A stretch of 64,000 bases of DNA from Nocardia wallacei. Its GTDB lineage: Bacteria; Actinomycetota; Actinomycetes; Mycobacteriales; Mycobacteriaceae. Shown here piece by piece: positions 18,912-27,717 of this stretch. A program made the translations under genes and the position numbers. The notes under the pieces were generated by a model that saw only the letters and a program-made list of their open reading frames with translations, had not been told where the DNA came from and made no database searches. Location of the stretch: positions 4,340,001 to 4,404,000 of the forward strand of contig NZ_AP023396.1 of NCBI RefSeq assembly GCF_014466955.1, given 5' to 3'. How positions within the stretch are numbered: the first letter of the stretch is position 1; every line of letters starts with the position of its first letter.

Positions 18912-19571
18912 TCATTGGAAGATTGGACCGAGTGAGGCGAACCGACGTGACACCCTTCCCTCGGGGTAGAACCTGGAGAGGTACTTCCTGCGGGCGGTAA
19001 GATCGGAACGCATCGCGGCGGGAAGTTCGAATGAATCAGCCCGCATCGGCAGCAAGCTTGGTGCGAACACCTCGTGTACCAGCACTCGCTGCTCGGTTGA
19101 GAAGACGATCTCGTAGACTCGGCCCGCGGAACCCGCTGGTAGCGCCCCGAAGGCGTCGCGCGTGATGCCTGCTCGGAAGATGCGGCGGCGTTCGTAGAGA
19201 CCCATGCGACGGGTGTGCAGACCGAACGGGACCCCCTCGGCCGGTATGAGGCTGCCCTGGTCGCATTGCCGATAGGTGATCAGATTCTCGCTGACGATCG
19301 CACCCGTATGGTCGCGGAGCTTGGATCGACGCACCGCCACCGGCTCGTCGTCACTGAACACTTGGTGTCTCTCAGGGCAATCGTCGACGGTTGTCGACCG
19401 GACCTGTACTGGTTCCGCCGTGATCGGGGATCCGGCCAAAACTTGAAGAAGCAACGTAGTGGAACCATCGGTGGTCAGTATCAGCTCGGTGATGAGAGGA
19501 AAATCAGAATACGGGTCCAGTATCGGATACCGCTGGCTCCCGACGAGTTCTTTGTACCATCCGTCGAACAT
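18912..19571 (-). CDS. Chorismate lyase-like (UbiC fold) protein
   Basis: 219 residues. The layout matches chorismate pyruvate-lyases and mycobacterial Rv2949c: LLLQVLAGSPITAEPVQ, then ERHQVFSDDEPVAVRRSKL, SLIPAEGVPFGLHTRRMGLY and the closing EQRVLVHEVFAPSLL with a conserved Glu. Such enzymes convert chorismate to 4-hydroxybenzoate plus pyruvate. Assignment rests on the overall pattern rather than long identity, so a diverged UbiC-fold protein binding another ligand is possible. There is no obvious partner gene nearby. Confidence 0.6.
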   Translation of the reverse strand: MFDGWYKELVGSQRYPILDPYSDFPLITELILTTDGSTTLLLQVLAGSPITAEPVQVRSTTVDDCPERHQVFSDDEPVAVRRSKLRDHTGAIVSENLITYRQCDQGSLIPAEGVPFGLHTRRMGLYERRRIFRAGITRDAFGALPAGSAGRVYEIVFSTEQRVLVHEVFAPSLLPMRADSFELPAAMRSDLTARRKYLSRFYPEGRVSRRFASLGPIFQ

Positions 19572-19849
19572 CGAAACCTCTGCAATTACCCTGCGCCCTC
19601 GCGCTGCGGTCGATGTGACGATTCTCTCGAATACCCAGCCCCAGACATCGGTAGGGCAGCGCTACTCGCTTAGGTAGGTGCCGAACGCGAGGGTGTCGGT
19701 TCGCGGCTGCGCCGGACCCCGAGCCCGCCGACCGAGCACTCAGCGGCACAGGGTTGTTATTGTCGGCGGAGCGAAAGAGGACCGGGCGAAGAAGCGGCAG
19801 AGCCGTCGTAGTCGGCGCGCAGCGAAACCAACCGATGTGGAGGAAGCCC

Positions 19850-20734
19850 GTGAACATCCCCGATCGACTTGTCCCGATCTATCTCCGAGCCATCCGTAAG
19901 AACGCGCCCTTTTTTACCGCCGAGGGTGCCGCGGCGGAAATACAGAACCAGGCACTGCGGCCCACGTCATACAATCCACCGGCGAGACTCCGCCCCGATG
20001 TCACCATCAGCGTGAGACGAGAGGAGGAGTACCCGATCTACACCGTGACGCCCAAGCTGACCACACCCACCGGCAGCGTTCTCTACACACACGGTGGGGG
20101 CTGGGTCCACGACATCAGTCCCGAGCATTGGGCGTTGGTCGCGCAGATCGCCGCAGAAGCGAGCGTGACGGTCACCGTCCCGATCTACAAGCTGTTGCCC
20201 TACGGAGACGCCGCCCAGGCGAACGAACTCATTCTCCGGCTCTTCCACGATCTGAAGAGCCAACAGAGCGATGTGCGACTTGCCGGCGACTCCGCGGGCG
20301 GCCAGATCACACTCTCCGCCGCGCTCGCCCTTCGCGACCAAGGCGTCGAAGACATTCACACCGTCCTCATCTCCCCGGCGCTGGAGCTGACGCTGTCGAA
20401 CCCGAGGATTCCCGCAGTGCTCCCCACCGACCCTTGGCTCGGGGTCGACGGGACACGCGTGCTGGCCGAGAACTGGGCAGGAGACCTCCCGATCGACGAC
20501 CCGAAAGTCAGCCCGCTCCTCGGCGACCTGCAAGGCCTCGGCCCGATGCTGCTCTTCTCGGGCACTCATGACGTCCTCAACCCCGACGCGCACCTTCTTG
20601 TCGACAAGGCTCGCGCGGCGGGCGTCGATGTGACCTTCATCGAGCGTCCCGACGCCGTCCATGTCTTCCCGCTACTTCCGACGCGCAGTGCGAAAGCCGC
20701 TCGCGAGCGCATCGTGGCAGCCCTCCGCCCCTGA
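19850..20734 (+). CDS. Alpha/beta hydrolase, HSL (lipase/esterase) family
   Basis: 294 residues. The oxyanion-hole motif is YTHGGGWVHD, the nucleophile elbow GDSAGG, the acid in FSGTHDVLN and the catalytic His in DAVHVFPLL. These define the hormone-sensitive-lipase branch of esterases. The GTG at 19850 is preceded by GGAGGAA with good spacing. The substrate is probably a small lipophilic ester. It is adjacent to the chorismate-lyase-like gene but transcribed divergently. Confidence 0.9.
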   Translation: MNIPDRLVPIYLRAIRKNAPFFTAEGAAAEIQNQALRPTSYNPPARLRPDVTISVRREEEYPIYTVTPKLTTPTGSVLYTHGGGWVHDISPEHWALVAQIAAEASVTVTVPIYKLLPYGDAAQANELILRLFHDLKSQQSDVRLAGDSAGGQITLSAALALRDQGVEDIHTVLISPALELTLSNPRIPAVLPTDPWLGVDGTRVLAENWAGDLPIDDPKVSPLLGDLQGLGPMLLFSGTHDVLNPDAHLLVDKARAAGVDVTFIERPDAVHVFPLLPTRSAKAARERIVAALRP

Positions 20735-20777
20735 CGCGAAGCAGACGCCCGCCAGGTATGGGGCCACCCCAGAGACC

Positions 20778-21246
20778 TCACCGACGCCGTCTGCGAAGAG
20801 CGGACACCCGATGTGGCGCCGGCCCCGAAGACAGATCCTCGCCCGGCGCACAGCATGCGCGGGTCAGCAGTTGCGTGCACATGCACGGCGAAGCGAGATT
20901 CGCTTGCGGAGCAGGCGCGGCGCCATCAGGTTGGCGAGGACCCGCGGCGGGAGGGGCGACGACCTCGGTCCAGGGATCGCCCAGCGAGCGGAATCGCGCT
21001 GTGCTCGCGCGTATTTCGATGAATACGATGGGTCGTACGTCCATGCCGCCGCCTCCGCCGCCGCCCTAGGCAACCCTGTCGGCGGCCCATTCGCGGCCGA
21101 GTCCGCCACCGAAGCCGAATCCGGCGGGCCACCGGCACGATCGTCACTCCGTTTGCGGTGATCGGATCACCGACAACCGTGGCTACTCGGGCGTGTTCGC
21201 CGAGGCTGGTGCCGCTCGGCAGGACGCGTGCTTGCCGTATCCGCAC
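20778..21246 (-). pseudogene. Decayed GerW/YtfJ-family gene
   Basis: Reading the minus strand across frames reconstructs a GerW-like protein. One frame gives SLGEHARVATVVGDPITANG then VTIVPVAR. The next part, GFGFGGGLGREWAADRVA, lies in another frame and ends in a TAG. It is followed in that frame by a poly-Gly run and MDVRPIVFIEIRAS, then FRSLGDPW. A third frame supplies the hydrophobic end VLANLMAPRLLRKR. The glycine-rich loop and the GDP/VPVA motifs are hallmarks of this family. At least two frameshifts and one stop mean it is no longer functional unless the sequence contains errors. Confidence 0.65.
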
Positions 21247-21406
21247 GCGGGAAGGGGATGCCGAGGTTGGGGCATGATGCCTACTCCCGGTGTCGAAGTG
21301 AAGCGGGAAGGCACTGGTGCCCCGTCTCGACCACCAGCAGGCCGAGTATCGCGTCGGCGGTGATTCCACCGTTCGATCGGCCGTCGCCCTGACCGTCCAC
21401 TCCGGG

Positions 21407-21787
21407 TCAGAGCTGCGTCAGGGCAGCCAGCAGGGCCAGCGCGGGGAACACCCCCTGCACGGCGGCGGCCCGCACGAAGCGACGGTCTTTGGCAACCAGC
21501 ACGACCGCGGCGGCGAGCATCGAACCGCAACTCATCAACAGCAGCGCCCAGCCCGCCGAAGGCCGACTCCGGAGCAGCCCGACACCGGCGAAGGCCCCGA
21601 CAGCGAGGAACAGGTTGTAGAAACCCTGGTTGAATGCCCAATTCCGGACCGCGGCCAGATCGGTGTCGGCCACGCGGAAGGTCCGCCGATAGATTGCGGG
21701 ATCGGCGAAGCGGACGGATTCGAGCACGAAGATGAAACAATGCACCAGCGCCGCCACAGCGGCCGAAATCTGCACGATCGTGAGCAC
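21407..21787 (-). CDS. DUF1304-family membrane protein
   Basis: About 126 residues with four hydrophobic helices. The family signature is ALVHCFIFVLESVRF, YNLFLAVGAFAGV and a C-terminal QGVFPALALLAAL. The GTG at 21787 was chosen because GAGGAGG precedes it. DUF1304 proteins are small four-helix inner-membrane proteins without an assigned function. It is monocistronic. Confidence 0.85.
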   Translation of the reverse strand: MLTIVQISAAVAALVHCFIFVLESVRFADPAIYRRTFRVADTDLAAVRNWAFNQGFYNLFLAVGAFAGVGLLRSRPSAGWALLLMSCGSMLAAAVVLVAKDRRFVRAAAVQGVFPALALLAALTQL

Positions 21788-22017
21788 GGCATCCTCCTCA
21801 CAGACTCCGCCACACCACCATCCGATAACACTCGGCATCCGCAGTATTCAATTCCTCAGAGTCTCCTCCTGTGACGCAACGGTAGAGTCACCGGTCTTCG
21901 GATACAGCTTCAGCAGCTCCCGGATTTGCGGTCCGACCGCATCCACGATCGATCCCTTGGCAGGACGCTCGTATTTCGGTGGCCTGCCGCCCGGCCGGTT
22001 GTTGAGACACTGGGACG

Positions 22018-22719
22018 GTGACTACTGCCGATTCCAGCACCCCATCCGGCTCCGAGGGCAAAGCGCGTCGCGCTCCGGGGCGGCCGCGACTTCCGTTCGA
22101 TCGAATCATTGATGCGGCGTTGCGCATTGTCGATGAGGAGGGGGCCGAGGCGTTGTCGATGCGCACGCTCGCCCAGCGGCTGGACACCGGTACTGCGACT
22201 CTCTACCGCGCGGTGGCCAATCGTGGTGAATTGGTGGCGCATGTGGTCGACCGGATCTTCGGTGAGATCGATTTCGATCCCGTCGCGGTGCGGGATATGG
22301 ACTGGCAGCAGGCGTGCCTGACGGCTGCGCAAGGGCTCTTCGACGTTCTGAGTCGCCATCGGCGCATCGCGCCACTGCTCATCGAACAAGTGCCGGTCGG
22401 GCCGAACGCGATGCTGCATCGCGAGCGCTTTCTCGAGTTCCTGCTGGCCAGTGGCTTCTCTCCGGTGACCGCGGCACGCGCGTATGCCACCATCGCCCGT
22501 TTCGTCCTGGGCTTCGCGGCGCAGTTGCCCGCGCACGACGGATTGGCGCAGGCGGAGCCCGCGGCGATCGCCGCGTTCTACCGTCGGCTCGATCCGGCCA
22601 CCTTCCCGGCCACGCTGGCCGTTGCCGATGTCCTGCCCTCGGGCCGGCTCGAGGAGGAATTCGGCTTCGGTTTGCGACTGCTCGTCACCGCGCTGGCGGA
22701 TATGCGCACCGAGGCTTGA
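22018..22719 (+). CDS. TetR-family regulator heading the catabolic cluster
   Basis: 233 residues. HTH: FDRIIDAALRIVDEEGAEAL, recognition helix LDTGTATLYRAVANRGELV. The C-terminal ligand domain resembles the TetR_C_1 class. It lies on the same strand just before the hydrolase operon; the 34-bp gap holds a perfect palindrome (22736-22750) repeated upstream of the Mce gene. It is the obvious candidate to bind both sites, probably as a repressor released by a pathway intermediate. Confidence 0.88.
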   Translation: MTTADSSTPSGSEGKARRAPGRPRLPFDRIIDAALRIVDEEGAEALSMRTLAQRLDTGTATLYRAVANRGELVAHVVDRIFGEIDFDPVAVRDMDWQQACLTAAQGLFDVLSRHRRIAPLLIEQVPVGPNAMLHRERFLEFLLASGFSPVTAARAYATIARFVLGFAAQLPAHDGLAQAEPAAIAAFYRRLDPATFPATLAVADVLPSGRLEEEFGFGLRLLVTALADMRTEA

Positions 22720-22735
22720 CGCCTCCCCTAATTTC

Positions 22736-22750
22736 GGCAACACTGTTGCC
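22736..22750. promoter_or_regulatory. Perfect palindrome GGCAACA-C-TGTTGCC, candidate TetR operator
   Basis: Seven-base arms around one base, ending 3 nt before the ATG of the hydrolase gene. A TTGACG box that could serve as -35 lies at 22716-22721. A near-identical site occurs at 30855-30869. Position next to the TetR gene makes it the likely operator. Confidence 0.65.
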
Positions 22751-22753
22751 ATT

Positions 22754-23620
22754 ATGAGGGGACCGAGAGCAGCCGACGATTACATCGACGCGGACTCGCG
22801 CTTCACCACGGTCGACGGCGCGAACATCCACTACAAGCGGGCCGGAGCGGGACCACCGGTGTTGCTGCTGCACGGCAGCGGTTCCTCGCTGCATCACTTC
22901 GACAAGGTCGCTGCGGCGCTGTCGTCGTCATTCGATGTGATCCGCCTGGACCTGCCGGGCTTCGGGCTCACCGGCCCTCGTCGTGATCGCGACTACCGCA
23001 TTCGCACCTACGTGGACACGGTGGCGGGTTTTCTGGACTCGCTGGACGTCGCGAAAGTCTCGCTGGTGGGCAATTCCCTCGGCGGCAACATCGCCTGGAA
23101 CTTCGCGTTGGATCATCCACGGCGGGTGCAGCGACTGGTGCTGGTCAACGCCACCGGGTATCCGGGCAAGTCGTTACCGCTGGGTTTGCGGCTGGCGCGG
23201 AACCCGGTGACCAGAGTGCTGATGCGTCATTTGGTCACCCGTTCGGCCACCGCGCGGAATCTGCGCTCCACCGTCGGTGCGGGTGTCGCCTCGATCGTCG
23301 ATGACGCCATGGTCGACCGGGTGTATGCGATGTTGACGCGCGAGGGCAACCAACAAGCATTCATCGACTTCGCCAACACCGAGCAGGCCGACCGGACCGC
23401 GGAGATCACGCAGATCGCCGTCCCGACTCTGGTGCTGCGCAGCGGAGGGATGGACGCCCAGCATTTCGCCCGGGACATTCCCGGCAGCCAGGAAGCGGTC
23501 TACGACGGCGGAGGGCATCTGCTGCCGGAAGAGGCACCCGGCTGGGTGGCCGACCAGGTCCGCCAATTCCTGAGCACCCGCCTGGACGGTGGGCACGCCG
23601 GACAGAAGGAGCGATCGTGA
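22754..23620 (+). CDS. Alpha/beta hydrolase (meta-cleavage-product hydrolase type)
   Basis: 288 residues starting MRGPRAADDYIDADSRF. HGSGSS forms the oxyanion region, GNSLGG the nucleophile elbow near residue 110, and GGHLLPEE carries the catalytic His. The C-terminal Asp site is in VLRSGGMD. Size and motifs fit C-C bond hydrolases of ring-cleavage pathways as well as esterases. No Shine-Dalgarno sequence can fit because the operator palindrome abuts the ATG, so translation may be leaderless. It overlaps the next gene by 4 bp (GTGA). Confidence 0.85.
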   Translation: MRGPRAADDYIDADSRFTTVDGANIHYKRAGAGPPVLLLHGSGSSLHHFDKVAAALSSSFDVIRLDLPGFGLTGPRRDRDYRIRTYVDTVAGFLDSLDVAKVSLVGNSLGGNIAWNFALDHPRRVQRLVLVNATGYPGKSLPLGLRLARNPVTRVLMRHLVTRSATARNLRSTVGAGVASIVDDAMVDRVYAMLTREGNQQAFIDFANTEQADRTAEITQIAVPTLVLRSGGMDAQHFARDIPGSQEAVYDGGGHLLPEEAPGWVADQVRQFLSTRLDGGHAGQKERS

Positions 23621-24510
23621 GATATTTCGTGGCGCGGGGAGAAAACCGGCGTCTGGATCCGGATACTCGCAGGCCGTTGCGCGGTAGTTTCGTCGAATGC
23701 TCCGACGGCGTCACGCATTACGAGCTGACGGGTCCGGGCGACGGCCCGCTGGTGGTACTGGCGCCCGGCCTGACGGTTCCGCTGTTCTATTGGGACGGAC
23801 TGGCCGGGGAATTGCACCGGCAAGGTTTCCGCACTCTGGCCTACAGCGCGTACGGGCGCGGCTATTCCGATCGGGTCCGCGCGGTCTACGATGACGCACT
23901 GTTCGTCCGCCAGCTGTCGGATCTGATTTCCCGGCTGGGTTTGACCGGGCCGTGGCACGTCATCGGCACGTCCATGGGTGCGGTGGTCGCGGCCGCCTTC
24001 GTCGAACAGCATGTCGAACAGACCGCCACCTTGACCCTCGCTGGTCCGGCAGGGCTCGAGCCACCTATGGCGGCGACGAAACTGCTGCGCCACCATCGGC
24101 TCAGCGCACTGGTCGGCCGATACCTGGGCGGTCGCCTGCTGCGCACACACCTGTCGCACAACGTGCGGGATCCGCAGCTGTCGGCGAGGCTGTCGGCGAC
24201 CGTGAACGCCTGCTACGAGTTCGAAGGCTCGATCTACGCGCTGTTCGCGACGCTGGCCGACTTCCCCCTCACTGGACGGCAGGACCTCTATGCCCGAGTA
24301 GGCAGGCTGCCGGTGCCGTCGCTGTTGCTGTGGGGTGCTGACGATCGCGTCACCCCCATGGCCCGGATGGACCAGATGCGCCGCCTGCTCACTCCCACCC
24401 GCTGGCACGTCCTCGAAAGATGCGGACATATGGCGCCTTACGAACGGCCCGGAGAGGTCGCGGCCGAGTTCGATGCGTTCGCCCGCCGTGCGGGACAGGC
24501 GGTGCGGTGA
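23617..24510 (+). CDS. Alpha/beta hydrolase
   Basis: 297 residues. The oxyanion segment is LAPGLTVPLFYWDGL, the nucleophile elbow GTSMGA near residue 115, the acid in LLWGADDRVTP and the His in ERCGHMAPYE. The GTG start overlaps the previous stop by 4 bp and the stop shares one base with the next ATG (TGATG). It is a paralogous but divergent partner of the preceding hydrolase. Two hydrolases in one operon suggest successive ester, lactone or C-C hydrolysis steps. Confidence 0.85.
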   Translation: MRYFVARGENRRLDPDTRRPLRGSFVECSDGVTHYELTGPGDGPLVVLAPGLTVPLFYWDGLAGELHRQGFRTLAYSAYGRGYSDRVRAVYDDALFVRQLSDLISRLGLTGPWHVIGTSMGAVVAAAFVEQHVEQTATLTLAGPAGLEPPMAATKLLRHHRLSALVGRYLGGRLLRTHLSHNVRDPQLSARLSATVNACYEFEGSIYALFATLADFPLTGRQDLYARVGRLPVPSLLLWGADDRVTPMARMDQMRRLLTPTRWHVLERCGHMAPYERPGEVAAEFDAFARRAGQAVR

Positions 24511-26105
24511 TGGCCGCCGACCGCGTGGACGTGCTCATCGCCGGGGCGGGCCCCACCGGTACGGCGCTGGCGATAGATCTGGCCCGGCGCGGACTGTCGG
24601 TGCGGATCCTCGACCAGGCCGAGCACGCCTTCGCCGGTTCGCGTGCCAAAGGCATCCAGCCTCGCAGCCTCGAGGTACTCGACGACCTCGGTGTGCTCGA
24701 TGACATCCTGGCCGGCGGCTCCGGTTATCCGCTGATGGGAATCCACCTGGGCCCCTTCACGATTCCGTGGCGCATGCAAGCACAGCACGATGCGTCGACC
24801 GAGATCCCCTACCCGAATACCTGGCTGATACCGCAGCACCGCACCGACGCCGCGCTGCACGCCCGGCTGGAAACTCTGGGCCGCGGTGTCGAATTCGGCC
24901 GCGAACTGATCGCTTTCGAACAGGACGCCGACCGGGTGGTGGCCACGGTGAGACATGCCCGAGGGACGGAGGAGATCACCGCGCGCTACCTCGTCGGTGC
25001 CGACGGCGGTTCGAGCACGGTCCGCAAGGGACTGGGGATCGGCTTCTCGGGGTCCACCGACGAGGCGGATCGGATTCTGCTCGTCGATGCCGAGGTGTCG
25101 GGGTTGCGCCGCGACCGCTGGCACGTCTGGCCCGCGCCCGGTGGCCGGTTCGTCGGCGCCTGTCCGCTGCCACACTCCGGCCGGTTCCAGTGGATGATCC
25201 GCCTGCGTCCGGACGAGGACCCGCCGTCGGACGAAGCAGCCGTCCTGGCACGGATCCGCGCGCAGACCGGCGACGAGCGAATCCGGTTGTCCGCCATCGC
25301 ATGGACATCGGTGTTCCGGCCCAACATCCGCATGGCCGACCGCTACCGATCCGGCCGCGTGTTCATCGCCGGTGACGCTGCCCATGTGCATACCCCGGCG
25401 GGCGCGCAGGGACTCAACACCGGGCTCCAGGACGCCTACAACCTCGGCTGGAAACTCGGGCAGGTGCTGGCCGGCGCCTCTGAGGCTCTGCTGGACAGCT
25501 ATGAGGCCGAACGACTTCCGATCGCGGCCGGCGTGCTGAACTTGTCGACGGGTAAGTACGAAGGGCTCGGCAAGCTCGATCCCTCCAGCATCAAACGCGG
25601 CAAGGATGAAAGCCAGCTCGCGATCTCTTACCACGGTGGCCCGCTGGCCTCCCACGATGCCCAACACACGGCCACCCTCCGGGTCGGAGACCGAGCACCG
25701 GACGCGAAACTGCTCAGCGCCGTGGGCGGGCCACAGCGATTGTTCGACATCATGCGGGGCCCGCATTTCACCGTCATCGGCTATGGCGCCGAGGCGGCCG
25801 CCGAACTGACGGCGTTGCGCTGGCCCGAATCCGGCGCCGCGCTGTGCCGAGTGGCCGTGGACGCGGGACCCGCCGCAGACGCCGATGTGATCCTCGCCGA
25901 CATCGGCGGTGGTTTCGCGCGCAGCTACGGTGTCGCGGGTCCGGCGCTGCTCGTGATCCGCCCGGACGGTTACCTCGCTTCGATCGCGATCGGCGACGAT
26001 CGCGTAGGCATCACCCAGGCCGCGGCGCGCGGCATGCTACCGACCCGCACGCGGGGAGCCTCGATGTCCGGTCGCGCTCGCCGGAAGTCGGAAGGTAGCG
26101 AATGA
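24510..26105 (+). CDS. FAD-dependent aromatic hydroxylase (PheA/TfdB-type)
   Basis: 531 residues. GxGxxG dinucleotide site VLIAGAGPTGTALA at the N-terminus. The DG motif is in LVGADGGSSTVRKGLG near residue 165, and the FAD-ribityl GD motif in IAGDAAHVHTPAGAQGLNTG near 285. A C-terminal thioredoxin-like region (GDRAPDAKLL onward) matches the phenol hydroxylase group. It uses NAD(P)H and O2 to add a hydroxyl to an aromatic ring. It overlaps the next gene by 4 bp (ATGA). Confidence 0.92.
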   Translation: MAADRVDVLIAGAGPTGTALAIDLARRGLSVRILDQAEHAFAGSRAKGIQPRSLEVLDDLGVLDDILAGGSGYPLMGIHLGPFTIPWRMQAQHDASTEIPYPNTWLIPQHRTDAALHARLETLGRGVEFGRELIAFEQDADRVVATVRHARGTEEITARYLVGADGGSSTVRKGLGIGFSGSTDEADRILLVDAEVSGLRRDRWHVWPAPGGRFVGACPLPHSGRFQWMIRLRPDEDPPSDEAAVLARIRAQTGDERIRLSAIAWTSVFRPNIRMADRYRSGRVFIAGDAAHVHTPAGAQGLNTGLQDAYNLGWKLGQVLAGASEALLDSYEAERLPIAAGVLNLSTGKYEGLGKLDPSSIKRGKDESQLAISYHGGPLASHDAQHTATLRVGDRAPDAKLLSAVGGPQRLFDIMRGPHFTVIGYGAEAAAELTALRWPESGAALCRVAVDAGPAADADVILADIGGGFARSYGVAGPALLVIRPDGYLASIAIGDDRVGITQAAARGMLPTRTRGASMSGRARRKSEGSE

Positions 26106-27508
26106 GCCGAATCCTGTTGCGCGGGGCGCAGGTGGTGACGATGTCACCGCACCGCGCAGACGCCGAAGACATCGATATCCTCATCGACGGCGACCGGATC
26201 GCGGAGATCGGCGACCGTCTGCGGGCCGACGACGTGGAGACCGTCGACCTCTCCGGCAGGATCGTCATCCCGGGGCTGGTCAACGCGCATCTGCACACCT
26301 GGCAGACCGCTCTGCGGTTCGCCGGTACGGACTGGACTCTGCCGGACTACCTCGCGCAGGCCCACGGGGTGGCGGCACGTCACTATCGCCCCGAAGACAT
26401 GCGGATCGGCACGGCGGCCGGCGCTGTCAGCCAGATCAACAGTGGTGTCACGACGATCGGCGACTGGTGTCACAACTGCAGCACGCCGGAGCACGCCGAC
26501 GCCGCCGTCGAGGGATTGCAGCAGGCCGGTGTCCGTGCGGTCTTCCTCCATGGAACCCCACACGCGCTGAGGGATCGTCCGCACGACACCCGCGAGATCG
26601 ACCGTCTGATCGATGGCGCGATCGGTGCGAGTGATCAGCTGTCCGTGGGGATGGCGATCAAGGGACCGCAGTTGTCCAAACCCGATGTCGCACTGGCCGA
26701 CCTGCGGGCCGCCACCGAGCGCGGCGTGCTGGCGTCGATGCACCAGAGCGCGGGGGCGCCGGGCACTGGCTGGGAGGCGGTACGCGCTGCGGGCCTGTGG
26801 GGTCCGCTGACCAACATCGTGCACGGTACCGGGTTGACCGACGACACGGTCCGGGAACTGGTCGACGCGGGTGCCACCATCACCTCGACACCGGAAAACG
26901 AGCTGGGACAGGGACATTGCACCGCTGTAGTGGACCACCTGCTGCGGTGCGGGGCGGCGCCGTCGCTGGGCACCGACACGGAGGTCGTGGTCGCCGGGGA
27001 CATGCTCGTCGCTGCCCGGCTCTGCCTGGCGCAGCACCGCGGCACCGCACACGCGCACGAGTACCAGCGCACCGGGCTCGGCGCACCACAGATGCCGCTC
27101 ACAGCCAAACACGCGCTGTCGTGGGCCACGTTGGAAGGCGCTCGTGCGCTCGGTCTCGCCGATCGGATCGGCACGATCGAACCGGGAAAGCAGGCCGACC
27201 TGGTGATCCTCGACGGGCGCATGCTCAATCTGTGGCCGTCCCACGATCCGGTTGCCGCGGCGCTGAATTCGACGACGGCCAACATCGAATCGGTCATGGT
27301 CGCCGGCGCCTGGCGCAAACGCGATCACGTCCTCCTCGCCGGGCCGGTCGACGAACTCATGGACGAGTTGCAGAAATCCGGCGAACGCATCCTCCGCGAA
27401 ATCCGCCGCACGGGCGTGTTCGCCCGCGTGCAGCGACGTGTGGTGCAGCAGGTGGTGCGCCGGCAGCTTCGGCACCAGGCACAACCGCACGGCCGACCGA
27501 AGCCTTAG
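26102..27508 (+). CDS. Amidohydrolase-superfamily enzyme (TrzN/8-oxoguanine deaminase-like)
   Basis: 468 residues. The metal-binding HxH sits in VNAHLHTWQ near residue 62, a His in MHQSAG near 215, a His in IVHGTGL near 240 and the Asp in LGTDTEVV near 300. The C-terminal GTIEPGKQADLVILDG is typical of the ATZ/TRZ and cytosine-deaminase group. It should hydrolyse an amide, amine or halide on a heterocycle. Its presence with an aromatic hydroxylase suggests an N-containing ring substrate. The start overlaps the preceding stop by 4 bp. Confidence 0.88.
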   Translation: MSRILLRGAQVVTMSPHRADAEDIDILIDGDRIAEIGDRLRADDVETVDLSGRIVIPGLVNAHLHTWQTALRFAGTDWTLPDYLAQAHGVAARHYRPEDMRIGTAAGAVSQINSGVTTIGDWCHNCSTPEHADAAVEGLQQAGVRAVFLHGTPHALRDRPHDTREIDRLIDGAIGASDQLSVGMAIKGPQLSKPDVALADLRAATERGVLASMHQSAGAPGTGWEAVRAAGLWGPLTNIVHGTGLTDDTVRELVDAGATITSTPENELGQGHCTAVVDHLLRCGAAPSLGTDTEVVVAGDMLVAARLCLAQHRGTAHAHEYQRTGLGAPQMPLTAKHALSWATLEGARALGLADRIGTIEPGKQADLVILDGRMLNLWPSHDPVAAALNSTTANIESVMVAGAWRKRDHVLLAGPVDELMDELQKSGERILREIRRTGVFARVQRRVVQQVVRRQLRHQAQPHGRPKP

Positions 27509-27644
27509 GTCGCGCCCGGTACAGACCGGTCAACGGCGACGCGAGGAACGTGGCTGCTTCGCCACCACCAGCAGGTAACGCGATGCCAACCCACGGCGGG
27601 CCCGAACGCATCACCCCCGCCGCGCACCAGCATGATTTGAAATC

Positions 27645-27654
27645 GTTGCGCAAC
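27645..27654. promoter_or_regulatory. Palindrome GTTGCGCAAC upstream of the Zn-alcohol dehydrogenase
   Basis: A perfect 10-bp palindrome within the 209-bp gap (27509-27717) between the amidohydrolase and the alcohol dehydrogenase. The gap suggests a second promoter. The half-sites resemble, but are arranged differently from, the GGCAACA/TGTTGCC operator. The rest of the gap shows no gene. Confidence 0.3.
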
Positions 27655-27717
27655 AACATCATTCGTTACGGGCGTGCAGTTCAGTGCTTCTGCCCGAATC
27701 CACAAGGGAGGCCGTGA

